Positions 1-6,540 of a stretch of DNA of 7,256 nucleotides are shown one piece after another (within the stretch, counting starts at the first letter, position 1; every line of letters begins with the position of its first letter). The stretch spans positions 1 to 7,256 of the forward strand of contig JAUXBS010000057.1 of NCBI GenBank assembly GCA_030619245.1, given 5' to 3'. Below the pieces are notes generated by a model, which worked only from the letters and a program-made list of their open reading frames with translations, ran no database searches and had not been told where the DNA came from. The stretch comes from Clostridia bacterium. Its GTDB lineage: Bacteria; UBA6262; WVXT01; JAUXBS01. Position numbers and translations under genes: made by a program.

Positions 1-1257
1 CATGCATGCAAAAACTTTCTTTTTATCCATACCTGCTATAACCGCGGCCCCTGCCGTATTTTCAGACGCCTTCCCGACCGTAACCAACGTATCAAAACCA
101 TTCTTAAAGACCGCTCTGCCTGCCTGCTCGTGGAATACCCTTGTTTTACCACCCAGTTCCAGCATATCCCCGAGGACAGCCACCTTTCTGTTATCCGGAA
201 ATCCCCTGCCCACTTCTTCAAGGGCAGCCTCTACTGATTCCGGGTTGGAATTGTACGCATCATTGATAATCCTTGCGCCTTTATATTCAACCAGGTTAAA
301 CCGCATTTCAGGGAATTTAAATGATTTTAAGGCCCTTGCCATAACCCCTGCAGGATACTTCAGGCAGCCTGCAACAGCGCAGGCGGCAAGCGCATTGTAA
401 ATATTGTTTTTCATAAAACCTGAAAGTTCTATTCTTTCACTCCCCCCGTTGATATGCAGGATAAAGGAACATTTATTTTTCACGGTATCGTATTTAATAT
501 CACTTGCCCTTACATCCGCATTCTTTTTTATTCCAAAGGTTATAACTTCCCGTTTAATTTTTTTGACTGACTGCCTTAAATAGTAATCATCATTGTTTAT
601 TACTGCCACTCCCTTTCCGTGGAGGTTATCAATCAATTCCAACTTGGCTTTAAGCACGTTCTTAATCCCAAGAAAGTACCCCACGTGAGCATTGCCTATA
701 TTGGTAATCACACCGATATCCGGTGACGACAAAAGAGTCATGGCCCTTATCTCACCAAGGTGATTTGCCCCCATTTCAAGCACGCAGTACCTTGTTTTTG
801 AACAAATATCAAACAGAGTCAACGGCAAACCTATCAAATTATTCAAATTGCCCCTGGTTGCATTCACACTCTCCCTGAGGGAGAGAATGGACGCCAGCAT
901 ATCCTTTGTTGTTGTCTTGCCGTTACTGCCTGTAATCCCCACCACAACCGGTTTATACCTGTTACGGTAATATTTCGCCAGTCTTTGCAGGGCATCCAGG
1001 GTACTGGTATTAACCTTGATTATGGTTGCACCCGCCCTGACCGGCCTCCTCACAAGGACTGCCGAAGCGCCGTTTTTCACAGCGTCCGCAGCATAATCAT
1101 GGCCGTCAAAACAGTCACCCTTAAGGGCAACGAACAACTCTCCCTTCCTTACTGTCCTGCTGTCCGTTGAAACCCCTGACACAGCATCCCCGGGGCTGCC
1201 TGAAACCAGTTTACCTTTAACGGCCCTGACAATTTCATTTACGGTTATTCTTTCCAT
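1..1257 (-). CDS. murF: MurF, UDP-MurNAc-tripeptide D-alanyl-D-alanine ligase (3' end beyond the window)
   Basis: Cytoplasmic ATP-dependent Mur ligase that adds D-Ala-D-Ala to UDP-MurNAc-tripeptide, the last cytoplasmic step of the peptide stem. The minus frame is open without a stop from ATG at 1257 to base 1, giving 419 residues; family members are about 450-470, so only the end of the C-terminal domain is missing. Seen in order: N-terminal uridine-binding part with STDSR (30-34) and the FVALKG/DGH stretch (42-53); ATP-binding P-loop GSNGKTTTKD (110-119); EMGAN (161-165); NIGNAHVGYF (186-195); MurF-type DAYNSNPES (333-341) and VLGDMLELG (361-369). The start codon lies inside murE (23-base overlap) and has only a weak Shine-Dalgarno, which suggests translational coupling. 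The EMGAN, YNSNP and GDMLELG motifs separate it from MurC, MurD and MurE. Identity is secure; only the end is unseen. Confidence 0.97.
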   Translation of the reverse strand, partial: MERITVNEIVRAVKGKLVSGSPGDAVSGVSTDSRTVRKGELFVALKGDCFDGHDYAADAVKNGASAVLVRRPVRAGATIIKVNTSTLDALQRLAKYYRNRYKPVVVGITGSNGKTTTKDMLASILSLRESVNATRGNLNNLIGLPLTLFDICSKTRYCVLEMGANHLGEIRAMTLLSSPDIGVITNIGNAHVGYFLGIKNVLKAKLELIDNLHGKGVAVINNDDYYLRQSVKKIKREVITFGIKKNADVRASDIKYDTVKNKCSFILHINGGSERIELSGFMKNNIYNALAACAVAGCLKYPAGVMARALKSFKFPEMRFNLVEYKGARIINDAYNSNPESVEAALEEVGRGFPDNRKVAVLGDMLELGGKTRVFHEQAGRAVFKNGFDTLVTVGKASENTAGAAVIAGMDKKKVFACM

Positions 1258-2770
1258 TTTTATCTATCTTTTTCGGCGCGCCCATTTGCTTCAGTATACT
1301 GCCGGCAATCTCCCTGTCATCAAAATGAATTCTCCTGCTTCCCAGCACCTGGTAATTCTCATGCCCCTTTCCCGCTATCACCACAATATCACCCCTGTCA
1401 GCCATCATTATTGCCTTCTCTATTGCCTCTTTCCTGTCTTTAACAACCTTGTAATTATCCTTATTCAGCCTCTTCATGCCCGTTTCTATATCCAGGATGA
1501 TTTTATCAGGGTCCTCGGTCCGGGGATTATCCGAAGTAACTATCACGTAATCGCTGTTTCTCACCGCCGCCTCTCCCATCAGGGGACGCTTGCCCCTGTC
1601 CCTGTCCCCGCCGCAGCCAAAAACCGTTATTATCCTCTTTGCCTTCAACTGCCTGCAGGATTTAAGCAGCCTATCCAGGGAATCATCCGTATGGGCATAA
1701 TCCACCACAACCGAAAAAGGCTGCCCTTCATTTATTGTCTCAAATCTTCCAGGAACGCGCCTGACTCCCTCTAACCCCTTTTTTATGATATCCGGAGGTA
1801 CCTGCCGGCCCGCTCCCAGCGCAGCTGAAGCCAAAGCATTATACACGTTAAACCTTCCCGCAAGAGGCAGCGAAACCTCAATGTCCCATCCGGCCAGGTT
1901 ATTATTAACGGTAAACTCAGTCCCATTTAATTTCAACTTAATACCCGAAGCGGTTATGTCCGCCTCCTTTTCCAGGGCATAGGTGATTATCTTTGTTTTT
2001 ATGGACTCCTTAATCCTGGCTGATGCTGCATCGTCGTTATTGATAACAGCTACCTTCTCCCCCTTCTTTCCTGTTCCTTTTCCCAGCCCCGAAAAGAGTT
2101 TCATTTTCGCATCAAGGTAATTATCCATGCTTCCATGAAAATCTAAATGGTCCCTGGTCAGGTTCGTAAAAACCGCCGCATCAAATTCAATCCCCTCAAC
2201 CCTGCCCTGGGCCAGGGCGTGCGAAGACACCTCCAGGACCGCGGAACCGAACCCTTTTTCAACCAGTTTGCTCAGCAGCTCCTGCAGGTCCCGGGATTCC
2301 GGTGTCGTGTTTGGCGCGGGCATAACCTTTGCCCCCATCCTGTACCCGACTGTACCGAACACCCCGGCTTTCTCTTTATTCGCGCTTAATATAGATTCAA
2401 CCAGGTAACTCACGGTTGTCTTGCCGTTGGTACCGGTAATACCGATAACGTTCAACTTATCCGAAGGATAGCCGTAATACGCCCCTGAAACAATTGCCAG
2501 CGCTGCGCGCGGGTCATCAACAACAACCCGGGCAATCCCCTTTACTTCTTCCTGTTTCACGGACGAAATAACAGCCCTTGCCCCTGAATTTACTGCCTGA
2601 GCTATATAAGCATTCCCGTCTTCACGGTAACCTTTTATTGCTACAAATACATTGCCCGGCTTGATTTTTCTGGAATCATATTCCACACCGGTAATGTTTA
2701 TATCAGTATTACCATAAATTTCCTTTACCGTCAATTCATTTATAATATTAATTAATTTCTTTTTTATCAT
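1235..2770 (-). CDS. murE: MurE, UDP-MurNAc-L-Ala-D-Glu:meso-diaminopimelate ligase
   Basis: Adds the third residue of the peptidoglycan stem in the cytoplasm, using ATP. It is 511 residues, full length. Seen: YDSR (31-34) in the UDP-binding domain; P-loop GITGTNGKTT (110-119); NTTPES (154-159) and EVSSHAL (180-186) substrate-binding motifs; NLTRDHLDFHG (203-213); the AK motif with K222, the lysine carbamylated in the family; DYAHTDDS (357-364); FGCGGDRDRGKRP (384-396); DNPRTEDP (414-421); GKGHE (467-471). The DNPR sequence marks meso-diaminopimelate specificity, in contrast to the lysine-adding enzymes. DYAHT is usually followed by P; here it is D, a mild variant. The start overlaps the ftsI stop as ATGA, with an AGGA element 8 bases upstream. 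The C-terminal tail, about 15 residues rich in K and N, continues over the murF start. Identity and substrate class are confident. Confidence 0.97.
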   Translation of the reverse strand: MIKKKLINIINELTVKEIYGNTDINITGVEYDSRKIKPGNVFVAIKGYREDGNAYIAQAVNSGARAVISSVKQEEVKGIARVVVDDPRAALAIVSGAYYGYPSDKLNVIGITGTNGKTTVSYLVESILSANKEKAGVFGTVGYRMGAKVMPAPNTTPESRDLQELLSKLVEKGFGSAVLEVSSHALAQGRVEGIEFDAAVFTNLTRDHLDFHGSMDNYLDAKMKLFSGLGKGTGKKGEKVAVINNDDAASARIKESIKTKIITYALEKEADITASGIKLKLNGTEFTVNNNLAGWDIEVSLPLAGRFNVYNALASAALGAGRQVPPDIIKKGLEGVRRVPGRFETINEGQPFSVVVDYAHTDDSLDRLLKSCRQLKAKRIITVFGCGGDRDRGKRPLMGEAAVRNSDYVIVTSDNPRTEDPDKIILDIETGMKRLNKDNYKVVKDRKEAIEKAIMMADRGDIVVIAGKGHENYQVLGSRRIHFDDREIAGSILKQMGAPKKIDKNGKNNRK

Positions 2771-4467
2771 TGCCTGATTCCTGCAAGTTTGTACTCGTCC
2801 CAGGGTATGCTGTAGTATTCCATTATCTTCTGCGCTACCTTCGAAAATACCGGGGCCGCGATGGCGCCTCCGTAATATACCCCCTCGGGCTCATCAATAA
2901 TCACAAGTATTGTTACCCGCGGATTATAGGCCGGAAGAAAACCAGCAAAAGAAGCAGTGAACCTTTTATCGCAGTACCCTCCGCTCTGCCTGTCATATTT
3001 TTGCGCTGTTCCCGTCTTTCCTGCAACCCTGTACCCTTCAACCTTTGCGCCAACCCCCGTACCTTTATCAACCACCCTAACAAGCATCTTCGTAAGCAAA
3101 TTCACTGTTCTGTGGGATACAACCTGCCTTATAAAAACTGTTTTATTTTCCCCGGCATTATTACCGTCAGCGTCCAACAGGCACTTCACAATCCGGGGCT
3201 GCATCAGCCTTCCCCTGTTTGCAATACACGAAAACGCCGAAACAAGCTGAATGGCGGTAACTCCGATTTCCTGCCCGAATGAAATTCTGCCCAGCGAAAT
3301 ACTCGACCATTTATCCGGCCTCCTTAAAATCCCGCCTGATTCCCCGGGAAGGTTTATTCCCGTGTAGTTGCCAAACCCGAACCTGCGCGAGTACTCATAA
3401 AGCCCGATTTTCCCGAGTTTCTCTCCAATCTTTGCCATACCGATATTGCTTGACTTCATTATAATCTGCCCAAAGTTAAGCCACCCTTCCTCCTCGTGGT
3501 CCCTTATGGGATAATTACCCAGTGTCCACTCGCCATTCTCACAGTAAAACCTGTCTTTTGGCTTTACCAGGTTCTTATCAAGCACTGCAGCCGCAGCAAC
3601 CACCTTAAAAGTTGAGCCGGGTTCATATACATTAGTAATTGCAGGGTTGTTCATGTACCTGGAGGCATACTTCAAAGGCCTGTTACCGTTGAAGCCGGGA
3701 TAGTTGGCAAGCGCCAGTATTTCCCCTGTAGCAGGGTCCTGAACAACAATGGTTGCCATCCTGGCATTACTGCTAATGAACGCCCTTTTTAACTCAACCT
3801 CTGCAACGTGCTGTATGTACTTGTCAATGGTAATAACCACATCCAGGCATTCCCTCCGGGGCTTTGAAACAATGTTCGTGGTAACAACATCCCGTCCGAA
3901 CGCGTCTGTTATCCTCACCACTCTCTTACTGCCCTTCCTCAGGTACTCCTCATAACTTTTTTCAACTCCTGACAGGCCCTGGCTGTCAACGCCGACACAA
4001 CCAATCACCTGGCAGGCAAGGTCGTTTTCCGGGTAAAAACGCTTCTTCTCCTGCAGGAAGTATATACCGTCAAGATTTAGTTTCCTTATCTTCCTTGATA
4101 CTTCAGGGGATACCTTTCTCTTCAGCCACACGAAATTCGAACGCTTCCTTAACCCCCTTTCCAGTGATAATTCATTCATCCCCAGGATACCCGCAAGCTT
4201 TCTTGAAGTCCGTTTGCAATTGGACAGCTCCGAAGGAACCGCAAAAACAGAATCAACGTTTATATCCAGAGCAAGCTCATCACCGTTACGGTCATAGATT
4301 TTGCCCCGGTCAGGGTTAAGGTATATATTTTGCTTGAATTGCTTAATGGCTGTCTTTTTGAGGGGAGAATGCCTTACAACCTGGATATTCCATAATCTGA
4401 CCTCCAGGCCCGTGTAAATAATGCCTGTTACCGCAAGGCAAACAATAATTCGGTATTTAATAGTCAT
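2767..4467 (-). CDS. ftsI: FtsI-type class B penicillin-binding protein (septal peptidoglycan transpeptidase, PBP3-like)
   Basis: Membrane-anchored DD-transpeptidase that cross-links septal peptidoglycan, normally in complex with FtsW and FtsL-type partners. It is 566 residues. Seen: one N-terminal membrane segment (about 6-22) after only five residues; the class B dimerisation-domain motif RGKIYDRNGDELA (54-66); transpeptidase motifs YEPGSTFK with catalytic S285 and K288, SSN (339-341) and KTGTAQ (484-489); then a short C-terminal end. There are no PASTA domains, so it resembles the Gram-negative FtsI form more than SpoVD or PBP2x. It starts inside ftsL (11-base overlap) and its TGA overlaps the murE ATG by 4 bases. 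No good Shine-Dalgarno precedes the start, so coupling to ftsL is likely. Position between ftsL and murE supports the division role over the elongation homologue PBP2. Confidence 0.94.
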   Translation of the reverse strand: MTIKYRIIVCLAVTGIIYTGLEVRLWNIQVVRHSPLKKTAIKQFKQNIYLNPDRGKIYDRNGDELALDINVDSVFAVPSELSNCKRTSRKLAGILGMNELSLERGLRKRSNFVWLKRKVSPEVSRKIRKLNLDGIYFLQEKKRFYPENDLACQVIGCVGVDSQGLSGVEKSYEEYLRKGSKRVVRITDAFGRDVVTTNIVSKPRRECLDVVITIDKYIQHVAEVELKRAFISSNARMATIVVQDPATGEILALANYPGFNGNRPLKYASRYMNNPAITNVYEPGSTFKVVAAAAVLDKNLVKPKDRFYCENGEWTLGNYPIRDHEEEGWLNFGQIIMKSSNIGMAKIGEKLGKIGLYEYSRRFGFGNYTGINLPGESGGILRRPDKWSSISLGRISFGQEIGVTAIQLVSAFSCIANRGRLMQPRIVKCLLDADGNNAGENKTVFIRQVVSHRTVNLLTKMLVRVVDKGTGVGAKVEGYRVAGKTGTAQKYDRQSGGYCDKRFTASFAGFLPAYNPRVTILVIIDEPEGVYYGGAIAAPVFSKVAQKIMEYYSIPWDEYKLAGIRQ

Positions 4468-4735
4468 TCTTTAAATAAACAATGTCTTTCATTTCCGGGT
4501 AAATCATATTCAACCTGCTGCTGGCAACCCGTTCAATTTCCTTATAATTCGTATGTTTGCTGACCTTCCTTTTCAACAGGTTATTCTCTTTTTCAAGGGA
4601 AACGGCAAGACTCTTCAGTTCATTTATCCTGTAACCTATGCATATCACCTGTATATGCTGCCATACATAAAAAAGAAGCCCGAAAACTATTCCAATAAAG
4701 ACAAGGCCGAGTTTTCTTGATTTCTTTTTACCCAT
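4457..4735 (-). CDS. ftsL: FtsL-like bitopic cell-division protein
   Basis: Predicted small divisome protein of 92 residues. A short basic cytoplasmic end (GKKKSRK) is followed by a single hydrophobic membrane segment (about 10-25), then a periplasmic heptad-rich coiled coil (about 35-62, with ELKSLAVSLEKENNLLKRKV) and a C-terminal segment ending in RLNMIYPEMKDIVYL, the arrangement of the FtsL/DivIC family. In known bacteria FtsL forms a complex with FtsB/DivIC and FtsQ/DivIB and activates FtsWI. Sequence identity within this family is always low, so the call rests on architecture and on position between rsmH and ftsI, the standard ftsL slot. Its ATG overlaps the last 8 bases of rsmH, and a GGGAGAGG element about 7 bases upstream of the start supports it. 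Confidence 0.8.
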   Translation of the reverse strand: MGKKKSRKLGLVFIGIVFGLLFYVWQHIQVICIGYRINELKSLAVSLEKENNLLKRKVSKHTNYKEIERVASSRLNMIYPEMKDIVYLKNDY

Positions 4736-5624
4736 TAATAACCTCTCCCGCCCTTAACTTAGCGCTCCTGCTGCGCGGATTGCGTTCTATTTCCTCATCC
4801 GATGCTACAACCGGCTTTTTCGTCAGAATCCTAAAAAGCGGCGGCTCATTCCTTTTACTGTAGTCCCTGAAAACATTTTTGACTATCCTGTCTTCCAGCG
4901 AATGAAAAGAAATCACGCATATCCTGCCCTTATCCTTCAATAATCCCAGGGCAGCAGGCAATGCCCTTTCCAGCGCGCCCAACTCATCGTTAACTAAAAT
5001 CCTTAAAGCTTGGAAGGTTCTTGTCGCCGGATGTATTCTCCACTTCCTCTTTGATTTTGGTATTGCTTTTCGTACAACTTCCGCCAGTGCGCCAGCAGTT
5101 TTGATTTCTCCATTTCCCCTCTTTCTGACAATGGCTCCTGCAATCCTTTTTGCCCACCTTTCTTCTCCATACTGTAAGATAACCTCATTCAACCTCCTTT
5201 CATCCAGACTATTAACGTAATACTCTGCGGACTTGGAGATATTTTCCGACATCCTCATATCAAGTGGACCATCGTTCTTGAAGCTGAACCCCCTTGAACG
5301 GTCTTCAAGCTGAAACGTTGAAAGCCCCAGGTCAAATAAGATCCCGTCCACTTTGCTTATTTTTAGTTCTTTTAGAATCTCCTTCAATTCTGTAAAATTT
5401 GAGTTAAAAACACGAACGTTTCTCTTGTACCCTTCAAGCTTAGCCCTTGCTATTTCAAGAACCCCTGCATCCCGGTCAATGGCGATTAAAGCACCCCCCG
5501 GGCTTGTTTCCTTTATTATACTCTCCGCATGCCCCCCTTCACCAACGGTGCAGTCAACATAAATTCCGCCCGGCCTGCAATCAAGATATTTAACGGCAAC
5601 ATCCGGCATCACTGGAACATGCAT
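4728..5624 (-). CDS. rsmH: RsmH (MraW), 16S rRNA m4C1402 methyltransferase
   Basis: SAM-dependent enzyme that N4-methylates C1402 of 16S rRNA in the decoding centre; it is a standard second gene of dcw clusters. It is 298 residues, close to the family norm. Seen: N-terminal HVPVM (2-6); SAM-binding DCTVGEGGHAE (24-34) and AIDRD (48-52); FDLGLST (97-103); RGFSF and DGPLDMRM (111-125); GEERWAKRIA (153-162); IHPATRTFQALRI (197-209); ISFHSLEDRIVK (238-249); and the terminal NPRSRSAKLRA (282-292). The start is fixed by an in-frame TAA directly upstream of the ATG. Six bases separate the start from the stop of the upstream MerR-like gene, and no close Shine-Dalgarno is visible, so translation may depend on that gene. 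Identity is very secure. Confidence 0.98.
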   Translation of the reverse strand: MHVPVMPDVAVKYLDCRPGGIYVDCTVGEGGHAESIIKETSPGGALIAIDRDAGVLEIARAKLEGYKRNVRVFNSNFTELKEILKELKISKVDGILFDLGLSTFQLEDRSRGFSFKNDGPLDMRMSENISKSAEYYVNSLDERRLNEVILQYGEERWAKRIAGAIVRKRGNGEIKTAGALAEVVRKAIPKSKRKWRIHPATRTFQALRILVNDELGALERALPAALGLLKDKGRICVISFHSLEDRIVKNVFRDYSKRNEPPLFRILTKKPVVASDEEIERNPRSRSAKLRAGEVING

Positions 5625-5630
5625 TTAATA

Positions 5631-5882
5631 TCAACCCATCCCTTCAAAACTATCTCTTATTTCGCTCAAACTTGGCTGCCTGCTTTTTGCAACCATTATC
5701 ATTCCCATCACTTCCAGGGTTTCGCCCTTCTCGTACAGCCTGTAACCGCTTTCCGTAAATTCCTTTGCCTTCAGCAAGCCCAATTCCGTGTAGTACTTTA
5801 TCATACTCACGGGCACCTTCGCTTCACTTGCAACCTCCCCTATCTTGAGCAACCCCTTCTCAAGCCTCATGCTTTTTGTCAT
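5631..5882 (-). CDS. Small MerR-family-like helix-turn-helix protein inside the dcw operon
   Basis: 83-residue protein consisting of little more than a MerR-type winged helix-turn-helix. LLKIGEVASEAKVPVSMIKYY (11-31) matches the family's IGEVA..xGV...TLRYY helix-turn-helix, followed by TELGLL (32-37) and the wing segment TESGYRLYEKGE (43-54). A further predicted helical stretch (SLSEIRDSF) ends the protein. The long dimerisation helix and effector-binding domain of normal MerR regulators are absent, and no metal-binding cysteine is present, since there is no cysteine at all. I chose ATG at 5882 because it follows GGAGGTGA by about four bases (7 after the GGAGG core); the TTG at 5900 would put that site inside the gene. 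It lies 21 bases after mraZ and 6 before rsmH, so it is co-transcribed. A DNA-binding role is inferred from the family; target and signal are unknown. An excisionase-like accessory role is the alternative. Confidence 0.8.
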   Translation of the reverse strand: MTKSMRLEKGLLKIGEVASEAKVPVSMIKYYTELGLLKAKEFTESGYRLYEKGETLEVMGMIMVAKSRQPSLSEIRDSFEGMG

Positions 5883-5886
5883 TCCT

Positions 5887-5894
5887 TCACCTCC
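5887..5894 (-). promoter_or_regulatory. Strong Shine-Dalgarno for the MerR-like gene
   Basis: On the minus strand this reads GGAGGTGA, complementary to the 3' end of 16S rRNA over eight bases, and lies four bases before ATG at 5882 (seven from the GGAGG core). It decides the start of the MerR-like gene and is the best ribosome binding site seen in the cluster. Confidence 0.85.
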
Positions 5895-5903
5895 CTTCAA
5901 TTT

Positions 5904-6326
5904 TTAAAAGACAAGCTCTTCAGCAACTTCCGCGTATTTTCCCTGCACCTGGGACTGGTACTTTGACCAGAGAGTCCTGTTCCATATTTCTATCCTGTCC
6001 TGCACGCCGATTATGACAGCGTTATTCTTCAATTTCGCATAATCACATAAATTCGCCGGGATTAATATCCTTCCCTGGCTGTCGAGAGCCGCCTCTGACG
6101 CCCCTGAAAAGAAAAGACGCATGAACTGCCTTGCGCCTGATTTAGTAAAGGAAAGGCCCTGGAGTTTTCCGGTTATCTTTTTCCAGCCATCGGGAGTGTA
6201 CATGAAGAGGCATTTTTCAAGGCCGCAGGTAACCACAAACTTCCTGTGTTTACCCTTCCTGAAATTAGCCGGGATGAAGAGCCTGTGTTTGGAATCTACA
6301 GAATGCTGGAACTGGCCTATGAACAT
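5904..6326 (-). CDS. mraZ: MraZ, dcw-operon transcriptional repressor
   Basis: DNA-binding protein of the AbrB-like fold that assembles into rings and, in bacteria where tested, represses its own dcw operon. It is 140 residues, the usual size. Two tandem SpoVT-AbrB-like repeats are visible, each with the family's DxxxR motif: DSKHR (11-15) in the N-terminal FIGQFQHSVDSKHRLFIPA block, and DSQGR (82-86) in the second block, GASEAALDSQGRILIPANL, followed by the conserved IIGVQDRIEIWN segment (105-116). It is the first gene of the operon, directly behind a consensus promoter and three GTGG-containing direct repeats that fit the MraZ operator pattern, so autoregulation is likely. GGGGA seven bases before the ATG serves as Shine-Dalgarno. 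The identity is secure; regulation is inferred from family and site. Confidence 0.97.
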   Translation of the reverse strand: MFIGQFQHSVDSKHRLFIPANFRKGKHRKFVVTCGLEKCLFMYTPDGWKKITGKLQGLSFTKSGARQFMRLFFSGASEAALDSQGRILIPANLCDYAKLKNNAVIIGVQDRIEIWNRTLWSKYQSQVQGKYAEVAEELVF

Positions 6327-6330
6327 TTAT

Positions 6331-6360
6331 AATTCCCCACTTTCCACCACATTTCACCAC
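6331..6360 (-). promoter_or_regulatory. MraZ operator: three 10-bp direct repeats
   Basis: On the minus strand three adjacent decamers read GTGGTGAAAT, GTGGTGGAAA and GTGGGGAATT, an exact 10-bp period and so one turn of DNA. The known MraZ box is TGGGN repeated with 5-base spacers; here the cores are TGGTG, TGGTG and TGGGG. They begin about three bases after the predicted transcription start and the last one contains the GGGGA ribosome binding site of mraZ. The neighbouring decamers on either side do not continue the pattern. Confidence 0.8.
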
Positions 6361-6362
6361 TA

Positions 6363-6390
6363 TTGACACAGTATACTTAAATCATAAAAT
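6363..6390 (+). promoter_or_regulatory. Possible opposed promoter on the plus strand
   Basis: TTGACA (6363-6368) and TAAAAT (6385-6390) with 16-base spacing form a plausible sigma-70 promoter on the opposite strand, entirely overlapping the mraZ promoter. It would read into the reverse complement of rnpB. No gene with a ribosome binding site follows it, so it may be chance in AT-rich DNA. Confidence 0.3.
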
Positions 6391-6398
6391 CTTGTCAA
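6370..6398 (-). promoter_or_regulatory. Sigma-70 promoter of mraZ and the dcw operon
   Basis: On the minus strand TTGACA (6398-6393) and TATACT (6375-6370) are separated by exactly 17 bases, a consensus -35 and a five-of-six -10. Bases 6400-6431 just upstream are nearly all A and T, in tracts that could act as an UP element. The predicted start of transcription is near 6363, giving a leader of about 37 bases that contains the MraZ repeats. It lies between the rnpB terminator and mraZ, so it is the natural promoter for the genes to its left. Confidence 0.88.
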
Positions 6399-6490
6399 GT
6401 AAAAAATGAATAAAAATAAATATTTTTCTGCCGGCCTTTAAAGAAACCCATAATGCGGTATTTTCTCGAGGACATCTGGAAATGTTTATG
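6399..6490. other. AT-rich intergenic spacer between rnpB terminator and mraZ promoter
   Basis: Apart from the A/T tracts next to the mraZ -35 (6400-6431), I see no reading frame with a ribosome binding site, no strong hairpin and no repeat here. Confidence 0.7.
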
Positions 6491-6535
6491 AAAATAAAAA
6501 AAATAAAGGGACTGCAATTAATGCAGTCCCTTTAT
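6491..6535 (-). terminator. Rho-independent terminator after rnpB
   Basis: A perfect 14-bp stem (6503-6516 with 6522-6535), including GGGACTGCA, closes a 5-base ATTAA loop and is followed on the minus strand by a run of T interrupted by single A bases (6502-6491). No T-run follows on the other strand, so it works leftward only. It ends rnpB transcription just before the mraZ promoter and isolates the two units. Confidence 0.9.
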
Positions 6536-6540
6536 CATAA

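Noticed and set aside
2..400. Plus-strand 132-codon frame with a signal-like start
   Set aside because: It is the complement of murF, which has clear family motifs on the other strand.
1286..1774. Plus-strand 162-codon frame
   Set aside because: It is antisense to the conserved C-terminal half of murE and shows no family motif.
2770..3282. Plus-strand 170-codon frame
   Set aside because: It is antisense to the ftsI transpeptidase domain and cysteine- and proline-rich as expected of a shadow frame.
5883..5900. TTG start at 5900 for the MerR-like gene
   Set aside because: The strong GGAGGTGA element would fall inside the coding region; it is correctly spaced for ATG at 5882.
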